Assembly (NCBI GenBank): GCA_015655125.1
Contig: JAATFP010000105.1
Location: forward strand, 1 to 64,000
Reading direction: 5' to 3'
DNA from: Chitinophagales bacterium
Lineage (GTDB): Bacteria; Bacteroidota; Bacteroidia; Chitinophagales; Chitinophagaceae
DNA length: 64,000 nucleotides
Part shown: positions 1 to 9,130 of the stretch, piece by piece
Layout of the letters: the number at the start of each line of letters is the position of its first letter
Position numbering within the stretch: position 1 is the stretch's first letter
Program-made: the position numbers and the translations under genes
The notes under the pieces: generated by a model
What the model was told of the DNA's origin: nothing
Database searches by the model: none
The model's input: the letters and a program-made list of their open reading frames with translations, nothing else

Positions 1-443
1 AATGAAATAAACGTCCTGGTATTTTTGTAATTGTCTATCAGCTCACATATACTGTTTGTGCCAATAAGATTTTGCGGTACCAACACAAGTTTGTATGTCT
101 GGGATACAAGGTTGGTCATTCTATAAAATAAAGTATCGGTGCTGATCGGCTGCCTGGCCTCAACCGCGAGCAATTTATTGTCACGCAACACGCCGAAATT
201 TTCACCTGGGTTGGTGAGCTTGATCGCATCGTTAGCGTCTACCGCATTAGAATAATTGGGAGCAAATACTACCCTATTGCCGTCAGCCATATTGCCCGTG
301 GAAGTTTTCAGAAAAGAACTGAACATTTTAATGGGATTGAAATAAGCAGAAGATCCGGAGGTAATCTTGTCGCTTTTTGCAAAGCTGGTTAAAGATACCG
401 AGCATAGAATGCCCAGCAACAAGGTTTGTAAAGGTTGTTTCAC
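1..443 (-). CDS. Secreted surface protein, 3' part outside window
   Basis: This is a partial gene reading leftward off the window edge; about 147 codons are visible. I read a GTG start at 443 because the frame meets a stop (TGA at 471-473) just upstream and no ATG lies between. The first 22 residues (MKQPLQTLLLGILCSVSLTSFA) form a signal peptide. The mature part (NMADGNRVVFAPNYSNAVDA, then GENFGVLRDNKLLAVEAR) is clearly homologous to residues ~2240-2330 of the giant protein encoded at 886-8571 (matching GNRVVFNDNYSNAVDGRDA and GENFGLTRDGKSLAVESR). It therefore looks like a free-standing copy of that protein's penultimate domain and probably ends in its own type IX sorting tail beyond the window. 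Its function is unknown; cell-surface or secreted location is inferred. Confidence 0.75.
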   Translation of the reverse strand, partial: MKQPLQTLLLGILCSVSLTSFAKSDKITSGSSAYFNPIKMFSSFLKTSTGNMADGNRVVFAPNYSNAVDANDAIKLTNPGENFGVLRDNKLLAVEARQPISTDTLFYRMTNLVSQTYKLVLVPQNLIGTNSICELIDNYKNTRTFIS

Positions 444-885
444 GATATTGTTTTTACAGGTTTGGAGTTTTCATACGCCGGTCTTTTTGGAAAGGAGGCG
501 ACAAGCAAACATATTTTAGATAACAGGATAAAAACAATCAAATCGCGCGATTATTGCGTTTTTCGTCGATATACCCGTCGTTTCACGCGGATTTGGATAT
601 TTTACTACACTGCCTTCGGCATTTAACGATATACCTCAAGGAAACAACACCAGTCGGCTTGACGTAAGTCAAGTTGGTGCCGGATATAATCGTTGTGGTT
701 ATAATTTTTTAACAGGTCACGCCGGCGATATTATATTGAAACGAACAGTTTATTATTAAAAAAAACATCCGGAACGTTAGGTGTCCCGGATGGTAAGGTT
801 GATCCGATATCTTGTATCTATGATGTATGACCCATAAAAAAATTTACATCATGCATCTCTTCATAAATCAATAGTTCATTCTACG
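444..885. other. Intergenic spacer, 442 bp
   Basis: This spacer lies between two minus-strand surface-protein genes. Apart from the terminator at 759-793 I see no credible gene: the 63-codon plus-strand frame at 435-626 has no family resemblance and starts over the upstream region of the minus-strand gene. The promoter of the partial gene should lie in the right-hand half, but no clean TAnnTTTG box was found close to its start. Confidence 0.5.
759..793 (-). terminator. Rho-independent terminator of the giant surface protein
   Basis: On the minus strand a 7-bp stem (CATCCGG/CCGGATG, arms at 787-793 and 767-773) with a 13-nt loop is followed directly by eight T residues (759-766). It lies about 93 bp past the stop codon of the 886-8571 gene and separates it from the next gene. 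Confidence 0.8.
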
Positions 886-3800
886 TTATTGCACGATCAC
901 CTGCTGCGTAGTACTTGTTCCTTCTTCACTGATTACCTGTAGTTGATAGTTACCCGCGGCAATCGTAGGATTCAACGGCACAGATTTTACAAATACTGTT
1001 CCGCTCACCTGAGCCATACCGCTGTAAACTATCTGCCCCAATTTATTTGTCAGTTGTATACGGTATTCACCTGCAGGCTGATTAGTAAATCTGATCTGTA
1101 CGTTTTTATCGGCAACCGGATTTGGATATACCCCGATATCGCCTTTCACTTTCACCGGTGCCACTTTAACAACCGCGCTGTATTGAACCTGGCCGCCGAT
1201 GCTTGTTGCTTTGATACGATAGAAATTGTCTTCCGCCAGCGGGCTGAGATCAGTACGCAGGTAAGAAGCGCTGCCGCCGTTTACGGCTTCCGGTGATGCA
1301 CTCAAAATTCCTTTGAACACTCTTGCGTCGGCACTTCGTTCTACTTCATATTTCTGAATATTGATTTCATTCTCTACTTTCCATGTGATAGCGATACTTC
1401 TATCATTGTTACGGTTGGCAGCAATTGAAACGATGTTTACCGGTAAAGGCGCAAGAGGTTTAAATACGAGCATAAACCTGTCTGCTGCTTTACTTGCGGC
1501 GGCCGACGTTACCTGGAATGATATGATCGTGCTGTCTGTAAGGCTCACGGGCTTCCTGCTGTTATCAGACTTATCTATCAACTCGGCCCCCAAATTATTG
1601 TAACCCATATTTTGCACAGCAAAAGCAAGTTTATAAGTTTGGTTCGTAAGTCCGCTTACTTTGTAATAGATCGTATCAGTTGCCTGTAATTTTCTTCTTG
1701 ATTCAACAGCAAGAGATTTACCATCTCTTGTCAGGCCAAAGTTCTCGCCGGCATTGGTCACTTTATTCGCATCACGGCCGTCCACTGCATTACTGTAATT
1801 ATCATTGAACACCACCCTGTTGCCATCCGTCAGCACACCGGCATTGGAGAATAGCATTGTGCTGAGCATTGAGATGTTAGCAGCTGTACCATTATTATCT
1901 CCGCTTCCTTCGCCGCCACGGAAAACAAGCTTGGTACCTTCCACTTTAGCATCTTCAGTGATCGTTATGTTATCATCCGTAGCTGATGAATTGATCACGA
2001 AGAAAGCCTGACCACTTTGAATGGTATGATAGTCAGATACTGTTGCATAGAGCGAACCACCGCCGGGTGTTGCCAGCCATCCTGTTTCAGCTTTAAAGGT
2101 TTGGTAGCCGCCGCCATTGTAACTACCGGCGAGTGTCGGATCCCAGATATAGAAAGTACTGTCAATTTTCCCGCCGGGTAATAATAGCTTTTCAAAATCT
2201 ATCGCAGCGGGATAAGGGTTCCCGATTGACTGCAGTTTGCCTGCGCTCACAGTGATCGGAACTTGCGTACCGGTAACGAGATTTCCTTTTGCGCGTAACG
2301 TAGTTGGTTTCGCTGTACTGTTTGGTCCTGTTGCGCTATTCACCGTCCTGTCGCCTCTTACGTACAACATATAACCGAAGTTGTTTTTCAACTGAACGCC
2401 GGTATTGGGAATACCTTCCAACAAATTGTTGGACGAATTGTACACTTTCATAGAGGGCGCCAGTGAAGTATTGTCGAACCCATTTGCTAAACCGGAAGGA
2501 TCGGTTACCCAAACACCATATCCGGGTGTAGGCGCGCTGTTTTCCATCCAGCTTTGTTTAACGGTGCTTCCTGTTGTGTTTGCCGATACGAACTGCCATG
2601 ACTTAGGATGCTGACCAACGCCTGTGCCGGTATTGATGTAGCGTTCGGAAATCGCCTGGCCCGAGATCACGTTTCCGGGAGCAACTTTTCCAAGATTTGC
2701 TGTGCCGTTTACTGTTGATCTCAGCGTAATATTATCGCCTGTATTAAGATCGGCATTTGTATTACCAAAAGAAAGCAACCCCTTGATGTTAAGAACATCG
2801 TTCAATGTTGATGACACATTTAATGCAGTAGTTGTATTGTTGATTAATGTATCAATTGTTCTGCCTGTGAATGAAGCACCAGAAACAGATTGTGTACCGC
2901 CCGACATTTTTATGATGCCAGATTGCGCATCAATCGATCCATTTGCAGCATTCAATACGCCGGTGATTTCAAGTGTTGCTCCGGAAGGCACGGTTACCAA
3001 TGCACCCGGATAAACGATAAGATTGTTTACGGTTGTTGTACCACTGTTCAGCACGGGTTGGTTAGCCTTGTTGGGAACATATACTGTTCCGCAGGAAATG
3101 TCGGGCAATACATTTCCGGACCAGTTGGAAGCAATGTTCCAGTCTGTACCCGATGCACCCGTCCAGATATTCTTCACGTTTAATTTCGAAACGTCCGACG
3201 TTACGTTACCGCATGGAGCCGCGCCGTTTACGATCACACGATACATATATCCATCCATATCCGGATCAATTGTATTGAGCGTAAGTTGGTTTGTTAAAAA
3301 ACCGGTATAAGGAGCGCCCGTAATATTGCTGTAGTTCAACCCTCCATCTGCGCTCACCTGCCATTGATAACTAATACCTGTGCCTGTAGCGGTTACAGAG
3401 AATACGATCGGTGTTGTACAACCGCTGAGATTTGCTGCAGGTTGTGTTCCGATATTGGCAGGATCATTTACAATGATTGTTTTGGTAGCCGTTGCTTTGA
3501 TACCATTGATGTCTGCAATCGTTACCGTGTAGGTAGTTGTTGCCGTAGGAGTAGCCGTAGGATTTGCAACAGACGGGTTATCGAGGCTTCCGCCATTGTC
3601 CCATGAATAGATGTAACCTGGTTCGCCACCCGTAGCAGATGCTGAAAGCGGTACAGATTGTCCCTTACAGATCGTTACCGTTCCGCCGGAAATGCTGGCA
3701 ACCGGATTGTCTGCAGAAATCCCGGTAAACGCATTCGACTGGTTGTTTGCCAGTAATGCGCCTGTTGCGGTCAATGTTGAAGATCCGAGCGTGCTGAATT

Positions 3801-6800
3801 TCAGCCAGCCATTTGTAGCCTGGTTGAAAACGCCTTTCAGCTGTGCGCTGCTGATTAGACTTTCCGTACCGGTGATATCCGCCGGCAGGTAAGTTGCACT
3901 TACTGTAGCGGTACAACTTGTTAATCCGGCTTGGTTGATGTTCCAGTAGCGGTTAAGGTAATGAGCGCTGCTGTTATTGTTCGGATGTTTTGCATTTCTA
4001 ACATTTACGCCAACGAACGCCGCAGAAGAAAAACCTGTACCTGCAGTTACGTTTACTGTCACGGGAGAATATTCAACCGTACCGGTTTTTTCACCTACCG
4101 GGTAAAGATAAGCTCCTGTTGACGTTGCAATTTTTCTTACTTCACCTGCACCATCGGCCTGTATCATCTTGCTTGCGCTGAATGGAGAACCGGCGATTGC
4201 TGCCGCGTGCGCAATGGTAAGATTACTTGAAGCGATATTCAATATACCCGACGTGAGGGTAAGCAACGTGCTTACCGATTGGCTTTTCGAAAGGTTCACG
4301 CCGGCCGCATCATTGATGATAAGCCTGTTGAAAGAAGTTCCTCCTGCTGCCGAACCCCCGATATCCTGACCTCCTGTGCCATTCATGGTCACAACTCCAA
4401 GACCGGTTTGTGTAAACCCGGCAACACCAACGTTGTTGATCCAGTTTCCGCCAAGTTGTATGTTGGAAGTTGCGCCGGAAAATACAGCATTGTTATCAAT
4501 AGTGAGATTACCACGTACAGAAATTCCTGCAGTGATATTTTTAGTTGAATTGTTGTTTATTACCAGGTGGCCATAAGTTGGTGTTGCAAAAACTGTTTGG
4601 GCCACAGTACCATAGTATTCAACTGTACTGGTTGGCGTTGCTGCACTATTAAGATTAATGCTGCCTGCGGTAAACGCAGAAGGGAAGTTAGAACCCGTCT
4701 GCCCACCAGAACCTGCACCCAATCTCAATGTTGCTCCTCCATTTACGCTGAATACACCACCACCCGTTCTTCTGTTTACAAATTGTGTTGAAGTAATATC
4801 AAGGGTAGAAGTATTCAATACGCGCAGGTTACCATTCACATTGAATCCACCTGTACCTGCGCCTGTGAATACAACCGTCGGAGAATTGCTTTCGCCGATA
4901 TCTGTAGTCGTTCCTCCAAGATAAATAGTTTGTGCCCCGGAATTATGCGTAATAGTCTGCGTTGTACCAGTCGCACCGTCAAACACCAGGGAAGCCGGCT
5001 TATTATTATAATCTTCTCCGATACCACCAAGGTTTGCATTTCCGTTAATGTAGAATTTACCGGAGTTGTTAGTCAACGCGATCAATGGAAAGTTTGCATT
5101 ATTAGCATTTGAAACCGTCGTCGTAAGGTCGCCGTTAAATTTGATCACCGAATTCGCTCCCGCAATAATATATGTCTGTCCTGAACCAATACCAAAAACA
5201 TTTATATTAGTAGCAACATTGGTATTGTTTAATACAGTAAAATTCTTACTGGGCGCCACATACAGTTGAAATGCTGTTGGCGTGAAAGACAAGATCGCAG
5301 TACCGGAAAGGGTTGTTGTAAGGGACTTGATAGTTGTGTTGTCATTAACAGTTACTAATGCTGTTTCACCAACAAAGAATCCGCTTCCTGACAGGTTCAT
5401 CACTACGTCATTACACGCGCCGGGTACACCTTTCGGAACCCAGTTCTGGGGATCGTTAAAATTACCGTCTTCACTGGCCCCGCTTGGAACACCGATTCCG
5501 TTCCAAGCTTTTGCAGGATTTCCTACTGTTACACTTGCAGAACTATTAGCGATACAACCTTTACTATCTGTCACCAATACATTGAAATTTACGGTACCTG
5601 TAATTGCTGTTGTAGCAGGTCTTGCTATTGAAGCGCTGGAAGAAATGTTTCCTGCTGGTGTCCATGCATATGTGTAAGGAGCCGTACCGCCTGAAGCCGT
5701 GGTAGCGGTACCTAATATTGTTGTTGAACCAGAGCAAACAACCTGGTTACCACCAGCATCTGCTGTTGGCAATGGGTTGATCACAACCGCTGCATTTCCG
5801 TTCATAGCGGCCGTACAGCCTGTGGCAGTATTTTGAGCAGAAACAGTGTAAGTTGCTGCACCTGTCTGGTTACCAAAACTAATAGCCGAACCGGTACCGG
5901 CAACCACTATTGCGCCCGGATTCAGTGTATAATTTACTCCTGTTTGAGAACCACTCAAACCAACTGCCGTTCCTATACCGCCACTGCAATAACCACCGCC
6001 GCCAGTTACATTAAATACTGTTGGCGTAGCACTTACTACAACTGTAGCCGAAACTGCGCTTACGCATTTACCGGATGCGGTTGCTGTTGCGGTAACGTTA
6101 TCACCCGCTACAAAGGTCAATCCTGTTTTCGTCCATGCACCGCCGGTTACGGTTACTGCAGGTGTTTGAGCCACGCCATTTTTGTAAACCAAAACGGATG
6201 TCCCATTTGCTTCCGAACTTGTACCGCTGATTGATGTGGCCGAAGCGCATATCGGGCTGTTAACAACCGGAGCGGCTGAAGTTGCGACCGTTACGGAATT
6301 CGACAGGACACTCAAACATTTTGCAGGAGCAAGCGCCGTTGCCGTAATAGCTTCGCCGGCAACAAGTGTCGGCAAACCTGCATAGGTCCATGTACCGCCA
6401 CTCACAGTTGTGGTACCTTGTGAAACTGCATTTTTATATATCGTGACAATGGTTCCGTTTGCTTCAGAAGATGTACCGCTTACCGATGTGTTACCTACAC
6501 ATATTGGCGAACTTACTACTGGTGCAGCGGATGTTGCTACTGTAACTGTATTTGAAATAACACTCTGGCATTTTCCGCTTGCAGTTGCATATGCTGTAAA
6601 TGTATTTCCAACGGCGGATGTTAAGCCGGTTTTTGTCCAGACACCACCCGTAACAGTCACCGCAGGAGTTTGGGCAATGCCGTTTTTATACACTAATATG
6701 GAAGTTCCGTCTGCTTCCGTGCTTGTGCCGTTAACGGAAGTAGCACCCGCACATACGGGAGAATTAACTACCGGAGCCGCAGTTACGTTTTGCACAGTTA

Positions 6801-8571
6801 CCGAGGCAGATAAGGTGCTGATACATTTGCCGGGCGCAGTTGCGTCGGCTGTGATCACATCACCTGCTACAAGCGTCAAGCCGGTTTTTGTAAATGCCCC
6901 TCCAGTTACAGTAGTTGTTCCCTGGGAAACCGCATTTATATATATGGTGATTATTGTTCCATTTGCTTCCGAAGCGGTGCCGCTCACACTGGTAGCACCC
7001 GCACAGATCTGGGTTGGCATAATCACCGGTGCCGCAGAATTTGCTACGGTTACTGATGTTGACGTTGCGCTCGTACACTTTCCGGATGCTATTGCGTTGG
7101 CAGTGATAATATCCCCGTTTACCAATGAGGCTACGGTCATTGTCCACGCACCGCCGGTAACAATAGTGGTACCTTGCGAAACTGCATTTTTATAAACAGT
7201 TACCACAGTGCCGTTGGGTTCGGAAGAAGTACCGCTCACAGTGGTGGCTCCTATACAGATGGGAGAAGTTACTACAGGCGTTGCGCTCAAAGCCGTTACA
7301 GTAATGATGGAAGCCGAAGAAGTGCCTGTTACGGAAGGTGTGCTGCTGATCACGCGGATCTGGTAAGCTGTTCCCGCAGGAGTTGCTGCCGGAATGATAG
7401 CATTGATTGTTCCGCTGGCAGTTGCCGCCAATGTTCCAATCGTCGTTGGCGAAGCGAATGAGCCGTTGGAAGCAGACAATTGAGCCGTAAAAGTATTTCC
7501 CGTTATATAGGTGCCGGTTGCAGTAAATGGAACGGATACGGAGGCACCAGGGCAGTAAGTTGCAGGGGTGATTGTTTCGGTGGTAATAGAAGGCGGAACC
7601 TGCACTTCCACAATGTAATCTTCAACCTCGCCATATGTAAATGTCTGGCAAGCAGCATTTATGATCGCAGTCGTGTGATTTTTATCGCCCATTCTTATTC
7701 TTAAACGGGTCGTTCCCACGGTAGCGGTGGCCGGTACCGTTACGGTAACTGCGGTATTGGTAGACGAAATATTGGCCTGACCACCCAATTCACCAGCATC
7801 GGTAAAGTTGCCATTATTGTTCCAGTCGCCATAAATATAAACGATATCGTCTGACGCAGAACGATTGGTCAATGTCACAGTTACGGTGAAGGTGGAACCC
7901 TGGGTAACTGTATTGATTACACCGTTACTGATATAGTTAGCATAGTTACTCTGACCGGTCGTATTATTGAAAGTGCCGGAAGCGATTCCGGAAATATATT
8001 CACCATCTGTACCGGTATATGTTGAAGCACTTGCACAATAGCAGGAAAAAGCTGTTGTATTGTAAACCTGCAATCCATCTATATCAAAGCTGCCGCCAGT
8101 ACGGGCAGAGCATCTGAAACGAACGTAACGCGAAGTAGCCAGCAATGCGGCCGATTTAACACCATTACCAGATCCCTGGTTATAGGTCCCAGCCGTTGTC
8201 CATGCTGTTCCATTCGGAGATTGTTCCACCAGCAGCGTCTTGCTGCTTCCTGTAGTATTGATATTAAGGTTAAAAGAAAACGCAGTAGCCGCTGCATCGT
8301 AATTGACCATAATATAATCGCCAACGCCATTCATATTAAATGAAAAACCGCCGCAGGCGTCAATGCTGGTAGTGTTTGCACTTAAGCCGCTTTGCGTCCA
8401 GCCTTCAGGCAAAGTTGATTTGGCATGTGTGCAAAAAGCAGGTAACGTTGATTGGGAATATCCGCCAAAATTGGTGGCAAAAATAACGATGACCAAAATG
8501 GACAGCGCGCGTTTACAAAATGCAGTTTGAAATGCATGTTTTGTGGAGTAAACTTTCTTCATAAAAATCAT
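886..8571 (-). CDS. Giant T9SS-secreted repeat protein (GEVED and type A sorting domains)
   Basis: The product has 2561 residues and is predicted to be secreted to the cell surface. A signal peptide (hydrophobic core ALSILVIVIFATNFGG) is followed by a discoidin-like beta domain (~45-175), a GEVED domain ending in TYGEVEDYIVEV (~180-320), five tandem Ig-like repeats of ~83 residues (~430-845), PKD-like segments (~845-1010), long Gly/Asn/Thr-rich beta-rich stretches (~1020-2230), a domain shared with the gene at 1-443 (~2237-2367), a fibronectin-III-like unit (~2370-2470) and a type IX secretion C-terminal domain (~2480-2561, with VYPNPVADKN and GNYQLQV). Known T9SS clients are exported by the Por/Spr machinery and anchored or released after tail cleavage. 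The role is probably adhesion or polymer binding; no catalytic domain is recognised. The ATG at 8571 is used; the ATG three codons downstream is an alternative. Confidence 0.9.
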   Translation of the reverse strand: MIFMKKVYSTKHAFQTAFCKRALSILVIVIFATNFGGYSQSTLPAFCTHAKSTLPEGWTQSGLSANTTSIDACGGFSFNMNGVGDYIMVNYDAAATAFSFNLNINTTGSSKTLLVEQSPNGTAWTTAGTYNQGSGNGVKSAALLATSRYVRFRCSARTGGSFDIDGLQVYNTTAFSCYCASASTYTGTDGEYISGIASGTFNNTTGQSNYANYISNGVINTVTQGSTFTVTVTLTNRSASDDIVYIYGDWNNNGNFTDAGELGGQANISSTNTAVTVTVPATATVGTTRLRIRMGDKNHTTAIINAACQTFTYGEVEDYIVEVQVPPSITTETITPATYCPGASVSVPFTATGTYITGNTFTAQLSASNGSFASPTTIGTLAATASGTINAIIPAATPAGTAYQIRVISSTPSVTGTSSASIITVTALSATPVVTSPICIGATTVSGTSSEPNGTVVTVYKNAVSQGTTIVTGGAWTMTVASLVNGDIITANAIASGKCTSATSTSVTVANSAAPVIMPTQICAGATSVSGTASEANGTIITIYINAVSQGTTTVTGGAFTKTGLTLVAGDVITADATAPGKCISTLSASVTVQNVTAAPVVNSPVCAGATSVNGTSTEADGTSILVYKNGIAQTPAVTVTGGVWTKTGLTSAVGNTFTAYATASGKCQSVISNTVTVATSAAPVVSSPICVGNTSVSGTSSEANGTIVTIYKNAVSQGTTTVSGGTWTYAGLPTLVAGEAITATALAPAKCLSVLSNSVTVATSAAPVVNSPICASATSISGTSSEANGTSVLVYKNGVAQTPAVTVTGGAWTKTGLTFVAGDNVTATATASGKCVSAVSATVVVSATPTVFNVTGGGGYCSGGIGTAVGLSGSQTGVNYTLNPGAIVVAGTGSAISFGNQTGAATYTVSAQNTATGCTAAMNGNAAVVINPLPTADAGGNQVVCSGSTTILGTATTASGGTAPYTYAWTPAGNISSSASIARPATTAITGTVNFNVLVTDSKGCIANSSASVTVGNPAKAWNGIGVPSGASEDGNFNDPQNWVPKGVPGACNDVVMNLSGSGFFVGETALVTVNDNTTIKSLTTTLSGTAILSFTPTAFQLYVAPSKNFTVLNNTNVATNINVFGIGSGQTYIIAGANSVIKFNGDLTTTVSNANNANFPLIALTNNSGKFYINGNANLGGIGEDYNNKPASLVFDGATGTTQTITHNSGAQTIYLGGTTTDIGESNSPTVVFTGAGTGGFNVNGNLRVLNTSTLDITSTQFVNRRTGGGVFSVNGGATLRLGAGSGGQTGSNFPSAFTAGSINLNSAATPTSTVEYYGTVAQTVFATPTYGHLVINNNSTKNITAGISVRGNLTIDNNAVFSGATSNIQLGGNWINNVGVAGFTQTGLGVVTMNGTGGQDIGGSAAGGTSFNRLIINDAAGVNLSKSQSVSTLLTLTSGILNIASSNLTIAHAAAIAGSPFSASKMIQADGAGEVRKIATSTGAYLYPVGEKTGTVEYSPVTVNVTAGTGFSSAAFVGVNVRNAKHPNNNSSAHYLNRYWNINQAGLTSCTATVSATYLPADITGTESLISSAQLKGVFNQATNGWLKFSTLGSSTLTATGALLANNQSNAFTGISADNPVASISGGTVTICKGQSVPLSASATGGEPGYIYSWDNGGSLDNPSVANPTATPTATTTYTVTIADINGIKATATKTIIVNDPANIGTQPAANLSGCTTPIVFSVTATGTGISYQWQVSADGGLNYSNITGAPYTGFLTNQLTLNTIDPDMDGYMYRVIVNGAAPCGNVTSDVSKLNVKNIWTGASGTDWNIASNWSGNVLPDISCGTVYVPNKANQPVLNSGTTTVNNLIVYPGALVTVPSGATLEITGVLNAANGSIDAQSGIIKMSGGTQSVSGASFTGRTIDTLINNTTTALNVSSTLNDVLNIKGLLSFGNTNADLNTGDNITLRSTVNGTANLGKVAPGNVISGQAISERYINTGTGVGQHPKSWQFVSANTTGSTVKQSWMENSAPTPGYGVWVTDPSGLANGFDNTSLAPSMKVYNSSNNLLEGIPNTGVQLKNNFGYMLYVRGDRTVNSATGPNSTAKPTTLRAKGNLVTGTQVPITVSAGKLQSIGNPYPAAIDFEKLLLPGGKIDSTFYIWDPTLAGSYNGGGYQTFKAETGWLATPGGGSLYATVSDYHTIQSGQAFFVINSSATDDNITITEDAKVEGTKLVFRGGEGSGDNNGTAANISMLSTMLFSNAGVLTDGNRVVFNDNYSNAVDGRDANKVTNAGENFGLTRDGKSLAVESRRKLQATDTIYYKVSGLTNQTYKLAFAVQNMGYNNLGAELIDKSDNSRKPVSLTDSTIISFQVTSAAASKAADRFMLVFKPLAPLPVNIVSIAANRNNDRSIAITWKVENEINIQKYEVERSADARVFKGILSASPEAVNGGSASYLRTDLSPLAEDNFYRIKATSIGGQVQYSAVVKVAPVKVKGDIGVYPNPVADKNVQIRFTNQPAGEYRIQLTNKLGQIVYSGMAQVSGTVFVKSVPLNPTIAAGNYQLQVISEEGTSTTQQVIVQ
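6040..7285 (-). repeat. Five tandem ~249-bp coding repeats (Ig-like modules)
   Basis: Five consecutive units of about 83 residues are encoded, each opening with APVV.SPIC.GATSV.GTSSE, then a strand with V.VYKNAVSQGT or V.VYKNGVAQTP, then VTGG.WTKTGL, and ending A.GKC.S..S.SVTVA. One Cys near the start and one near the end of every unit could form a disulfide. Two flavours alternate at the centre (VSQGTTTV in units 1, 2 and 4; AQTPAVTV in units 3 and 5), which suggests duplication of unit pairs as well as single units. Confidence 0.85.
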
Positions 8572-8837
8572 TATTACTGTGATAAATAAGCATATGATCT
8601 TTTACAAAGGATGGGAGGATCTGATTATCTTAATGGCGCGAGCCAGTAATTAGTGTTAATCGAAAGCAGTTACGTAGATGTGAAGTAAACAGTTTTCTTG
8701 TTTTATATTATTACATCAATAATATGGTCGGGACATTTACTGTGTGCTAACAACTTAGGGATTGCAGCCAGCAGCAGGTTTCAGAATGAGATAAGAGGAA
8801 TAGGCAAGGTGTTTCGAGAGGATTGGAGGTAGCGTAA

Positions 8838-8860
8838 AAATACTCACGGTTTGAGTATTT
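8838..8860. repeat. Perfect 9-bp hairpin upstream of giant surface gene
   Basis: AAATACTCA (8838-8846) pairs perfectly with TGAGTATTT (8852-8860) around the 5-nt loop CGGTT. It lies ~270 bp upstream of the 8571 start codon and far from any gene end, so it could be an operator or the remains of a terminator; the sequence does not decide. Confidence 0.5.
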
Positions 8861-9075
8861 TCATTATGCAAATATTAGTCTTCTGAATATAAAATCAAAA
8901 CAAAATCTTATTTTTTTTTGACGGCATTAAAATAAAAAAGAATAAATATTTTTACAATACTGATTTTCATTTAATTATAAAAAAATATTGTGTATAACTA
9001 AATCGGGTACCCAGGTATTTACCGGGCTCTCTTTCGCCTTAAACAGAAGTGAAATCAGCACCGATTTTTACATAA

Positions 9076-9101
9076 AAGAACGCGCCCGCAGACGCGTTCT
9101 T
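9076..9101 (-). terminator. Terminator after the OMP beta-barrel gene
   Basis: AAGAACGCG (9076-9084) and CGCGTTCTT (9093-9101) form a 9-bp GC-rich stem with an 8-nt loop. Read on the minus strand the 3' arm runs into TTCTTTTATG, a short T-rich tail, 30 bp after the stop codon of the 9131-11605 gene. Confidence 0.65.
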
Positions 9102-9130
9102 GTCAGCTTTTGATGCGTAATTATCCTCCT

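Larger units (their letters stand above)
8572..9130. other. Intergenic region, 559 bp, with two hairpins
   Basis: No coding sequence is recognised. The region carries the promoter side of the giant gene on the right of 8571, a perfect 9-bp stem-loop at 8838-8860, an A+T-rich tract (about 8880-9000), and the terminator of the 9131-11605 gene at 9076-9101. No exact TAnnTTTG promoter box was found next to 8571. Confidence 0.5.

Noticed and set aside
435-626. 63-codon plus-strand frame at the left end
   Set aside because: It has no start signal, no family match, and overlaps the upstream region of a well-supported minus-strand secreted protein.
6410-7195. 261-codon plus-strand frame, rich in Val, Thr and Pro
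   Set aside because: It is antisense to the five tandem repeats of the giant surface protein; its repetitive composition mirrors the repeats on the coding strand and it has no family resemblance of its own.
6040-7285. Regularly spaced repeats that might suggest a CRISPR-like array
   Set aside because: The unit is ~249 bp, in frame and coding for Ig-like modules; there are no short repeats with unique spacers and no cas genes.
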